NCBI RefSeq assembly: GCF_001644195.2
Contig: NZ_LWBL02000033.1
Location: forward strand, 1-59,867
Length of the DNA: 59,867 nucleotides
DNA from: Bacillus marinisedimentorum
GTDB lineage: Bacteria; Bacillota; Bacilli; Bacillales; Bacillaceae_O
Direction of reading: 5' to 3'
This document shows positions 58,034-59,867 of this stretch, in pieces. The position numbers and the translations under genes are program-made. The stretch's first letter is position 1; every line of letters starts with the position of its first letter. Below the pieces are notes generated by a model, which was not told the origin of the DNA, ran no database searches, and was given only the letters and a program-made list of their open reading frames with translations.

Positions 58034-58139
58034 TTGAATGCCATTATTCAACATGTCCACAAGGAAAAAAAGGAATCACGGTGGGAATTTGACAGCGGCA
58101 TGAAAAACGTTGAACAATAGATAAAAGGAGTGTCTATAA

Positions 58140-58622
58140 ATGGACATATTGTACTGGATTATTATTATTACAGCGTTCCTGATTGCTTTCATCGGCCTGG
58201 TGTATCCGGTTATACCTGTTGCATTGTTTCTTGCCGTCGGTTTTGTGTTATATGGTGTTTTCTTTTCATTTGATCCATTTACCATTTCATTTTGGATCGT
58301 GGAAGGCATTTTGATGCTGTTTCTGTTTTTATCAGATTATATCGCTAACTGGTTAGGGGTTGAGCGTTCAGGGGGTTCGAAATATGCCGTAAGAGGAAGC
58401 ATCGCCGGTTTAATCATCGGTCCGTTTCTCCTGCCTCCGTTCGGAATAATCATCGGACCGCTTGCAGGTGCTTTCCTCGCTGAGTGGCTGTTGAACAAAT
58501 CTTCCGTCAAAATGGCGTTTAAAGTGGCATTGGCTGCGCTGGCTGCATTTTTAGCAGGCGCTGCAATGAAAGCAGTAGTGATGGTTTTTATGATAGGATA
58601 TTTTTTGTGGATTGTCCGCTAA
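58140..58622 (+). CDS. yqgC: DUF456 membrane protein YqgC
   Basis: Encodes 160 residues with five or six transmembrane helices. YPVIPVALFLAVGFVLYG and the Gly-rich GSIAGLIIGPFLLPPFGIIIGPLAGAFLAEWL block are DUF456 features. Function unknown. ATG 58140 follows AAAGGAGTG. Last protein gene before the tRNA cluster. Confidence 0.85.
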   Translation: MDILYWIIIITAFLIAFIGLVYPVIPVALFLAVGFVLYGVFFSFDPFTISFWIVEGILMLFLFLSDYIANWLGVERSGGSKYAVRGSIAGLIIGPFLLPPFGIIIGPLAGAFLAEWLLNKSSVKMAFKVALAALAAFLAGAAMKAVVMVFMIGYFLWIVR

Positions 58623-58772
58623 CTGGCTATTGCAGTGCACACTAAAACATGCTATATTAAATGTTGTCCTTTTCATTAATCGTTTTATTTGGATAAAATA
58701 ACATATTGACGTGGAAAGAGAATGTATGTTATTTTAGATAATGTCGCTAAAAGATATTATTTCATATGAATT

Positions 58773-59038
58773 CAGTGGCGAGAGACCACATCTGTGAATC
58801 AGCTGACGCATTTCCTTCTTTGAATAACCAGAAGAGGAAGAAGCAGCAGGTCTTGACAGAATATCGTTAAGGAAGATAGATAAACATTCCACAGTAGCTC
58901 AGTGACGAGCAACAACATCTGTGAATCAGCTGCGAGTTGCTTCGACGCATATCCTTCTTTGAATAACTAGAAGAGGAAGAAGCAGTAGGCCTTGACTGAA
59001 TACCATTAAGGAAGATAGACAATTATTCCACAGTAGCT
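58773..59038 (+). repeat. Tandem duplication of the tRNA cluster leader
   Basis: Copy 1 (58773-58899) and copy 2 (58900-59038) share CAGTG-CGAG, ATCTGTGAATCAGCTG, GACGCAT, CCTTCTTTGAATAAC, AGAAGAGGAAGAAGCAG, TTAAGGAAGATAGA and TCCACAGTAGCT in order. Periods are 127 and 139; copy 2 has a 12-base insertion. The join is in the D-arm of tRNA-Asn. The 58623-58772 interval upstream has TTGACG at 58706-58711, a possible -35 for the cluster, with no clear -10. Confidence 0.85.
58888..58904 (+). pseudogene. Decayed 5' head of tRNA-Asn
   Basis: TCCACAGTAGCTCAGTG is identical to the first 17 bases of the intact tRNA-Asn at 59027 and then diverges. An even weaker trace (TTCAGTGGCGAGAG) occurs at 58771. 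These are leftovers of tandem duplication. Confidence 0.75.
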
Positions 59039-59101
59039 CAGTGGTAGAGCCCTCGGCTGTTAACCGAGCTGTCGCAGGTTCGAATCCTGCCTGTGGAGCC
59101 A
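59027..59101 (+). tRNA. tRNA-Asn (GTT)
   Basis: 75 bases with encoded CCA. Acceptor TCCACAG pairs with CTGTGGA, anticodon loop CTGTTAA, TTCGAAT T-loop. Confidence 0.97.
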
Positions 59102-59103
59102 AT

Positions 59104-59180
59104 GGCGGTGTAGCTCAGCTGGCTAGAGCGTACGGTTCATACCCGTGAGGTCGGGGGTTCGATCCCCTCCGCCGCTACCA
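59104..59180 (+). tRNA. tRNA-Met (CAT), probably elongator
   Basis: 77 bases with encoded CCA. Acceptor GGCGGTG pairs with CGCCGCT (two G-T pairs), anticodon loop TTCATAC. It lacks the mismatched first pair and three G-C pairs of initiator tRNA. Acceptor positions 4 and 5 are G, unlike the other CAT tRNA here. Confidence 0.85.
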
Positions 59181-59204
59181 GCTTTCCTCAGGAAATTCCA
59201 TTAT

Positions 59205-59281
59205 GGCGGCTGTGGCGAAGGGGTTAACGCACCGGATTGTGGCTCCGGCATTCGTGGGTTCGATTCCCATCAGTCGCCCCA
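59205..59281 (+). tRNA. tRNA-His (GTG)
   Basis: 77 bases including the extra G at -1 (59205) opposite discriminator C and encoded CCA. Acceptor GCGGCTG pairs with CAGTCGC; anticodon loop TTGTGGC. Confidence 0.95.
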
Positions 59282-59327
59282 TTACATACCTTTAAAAGTT
59301 TGACCCCTTTATTCAATCCGGGTCCGC

Positions 59328-59385
59328 TGCGAGATGCCTCAACGCATATGCCTCCTTGAATCATCTGGAAGAGGAAGAGGCAGGT
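59328..59385 (+). repeat. Diverged third copy of the tRNA leader element
   Basis: CTGCGAGATGCCTCAACGCATATGCCTCCTTGAAT... aligns with CTGCGAGTTGCTTCGACGCATATCCTTCTTTGAAT of 58930-58965, ending in GAAGAGGAAGAGGCAG. A short fourth trace is at 59628-59650. It may be a spacer element carried with tRNA blocks. Confidence 0.7.
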
Positions 59386-59430
59386 TTATTGAAAACTAAA
59401 TAACTGTGAAAGCCAACTTTATTTTATATT

Positions 59431-59507
59431 GGACCCTTAGCTCAGCTGGTTAGAGCTATCGGCTCATAACCGATCGGTCGCAGGTTCGAGTCCTGCAGGG
59501 TCCACCA
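59431..59507 (+). tRNA. tRNA with CAT anticodon, probably tRNA-Ile2 (lysidine)
   Basis: 77 bases with encoded CCA. Acceptor GGACCCT pairs with AGGGTCC, anticodon loop CTCATAA. C4-G69 and C5-G68 are the acceptor pairs that TilS recognises in E. coli, favouring Ile2 read AUA over Met. Could still be an elongator Met tRNA. Confidence 0.85.
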
Positions 59508-59514
59508 ATATTGC

Positions 59515-59607
59515 GGAGGAATACCCAAGTCTGGCTGAAGGGATCGGTCTTGAAAACCGACAGGGGCTTTGCGGCCCGCGGGGGTTCGAATCCCTCTTCC
59601 TCCGCCA
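59515..59607 (+). tRNA. tRNA-Ser (TGA)
   Basis: 93 bases with a long variable arm (GGGGCTTTGCGGCCCGC region) and encoded CCA. Acceptor GGAGGAA pairs with TTCCTCC, anticodon loop CTTGAAA. Confidence 0.96.
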
Positions 59608-59694
59608 TCTTATATACTTATGAAGAACATGAATAAGGAAGAGGCAGGCAGCAAAAAAAGCCAGCCTGCATGGAAACAATTACATACTTAATAG

Positions 59695-59767
<73 letters not shown>

Positions 59768-59770
59768 TCC

Positions 59771-59804
59771 GGAAAGCACCTGCAAAATTGCAGGTGCTTT
59801 TTTA
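59771..59804 (+). terminator. Intrinsic terminator of the tRNA cluster
   Basis: AAAGCACCTGCA (59773-59784) pairs with TGCAGGTGCTTT (59789-59800), followed by TTT. Family A repeat starts right after. Confidence 0.92.
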
Positions 59805-59814
59805 ATTGTAACGG

Positions 59815-59867
59815 AATTATAAAATGTAAGCGTTGTGGATAAAAAGCCAGGAGGGAATCGTCCAGCT
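59815..59867 (+). repeat. Dispersed repeat family A, 5' fragment at window edge
   Basis: TTGTAACGGAATTATAAAATG, perfect DnaA box complement TGTGGATAA at 59834-59842, then AAAAGCCAGGAGGGAATCGTCCAGCT, where the window stops. Same orientation as every other copy. Confidence 0.9.

Overview
This window is chromosomal DNA from an endospore-forming member of the Bacillaceae (Firmicutes). The evidence is the presence of gpr, spoIIP, yqfC/yqfD and a sigma-G-like and a sigma-E-like promoter candidate, near-consensus sigma-A promoters, strong AAGGAGG ribosome sites with frequent GTG/TTG starts, and a gene order that follows the Bacillus subtilis rpsT-to-yqgC segment almost gene by gene. I cannot fix the genus. 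Both ends lie inside copies of the same dispersed repeat, so the window looks like a whole draft contig that broke at repeats.

Layout. 1-7.3 kb: rpsT (minus), then gpr-spoIIP-yqxA, lepA and hemW. 7.3-15.5 kb: the CIRCE-controlled heat-shock operon hrcA-grpE-dnaK-dnaJ, continuing into prmA-rsmE-mtaB. 15.6-18.6 kb: deoC, a Na/Pi cotransporter (minus), rpsU-yqeY. 18.7-21.6 kb: sigma-W-type operon yqeZ-floA-yqfB (membrane/lipid-domain proteins). 21.7-31.8 kb: sporulation genes yqfC-yqfD, phoH, the c-di-AMP phosphodiesterase gene pgpH, ybeY, dgkA, cdd, era, yqzL, recO, then ccpN and ppsR. 32.3-36.0 kb: macromolecular synthesis genes yqxD-dnaG-sigA. 36.7-46.2 kb: a diheme cccA, trmK-yqfO, ispH (minus), an accessory histidine kinase plus anchored sugar-binding-protein pair, cshB, nfo. 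46.7-49.6 kb: yqfT (minus), a second orphan PAS kinase, a membrane-anchored lytic transglycosylase. 49.7-52.5 kb: Zur-boxed zinc ABC transporter plus zur, yqfX. 52.5-58.6 kb: ispG, yqfZ (minus), an NfeD-like gene, a DUF1189 gene (minus), nptA with a PhoU domain, yqgC. 59.0-59.8 kb: six tRNA genes (Asn, Met, His, a second CAU tRNA that is probably Ile2, Ser, Phe).

Most genes are ordinary core genes, and every one I call has an intact reading frame. The novelty is in what lies between them. (1) A palindromic repeat family has five copies in one orientation; the four copies whose 5' end is visible start 2-12 bases after the T-run of an intrinsic terminator and carry a perfect DnaA box. (2) A second intergenic repeat family has three copies plus a fragment. 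(3) A structured stretch beginning GTGCG at 31873 looks like the 5' part of a group II intron with no reverse transcriptase. (4) A roughly 104-nt, extensively paired hairpin lies directly before recO. (5) A perfect 15-bp hairpin buries the Shine-Dalgarno of the lytic transglycosylase gene. (6) The leader of the tRNA cluster is tandemly duplicated and contains a decayed tRNA-Asn head. (7) A sensor kinase is translationally coupled to a membrane-anchored sugar-binding protein, with no response regulator or transporter beside it. (8) cccA has been internally duplicated. glyQS, which sits between recO and ccpN in B. subtilis, is absent here.
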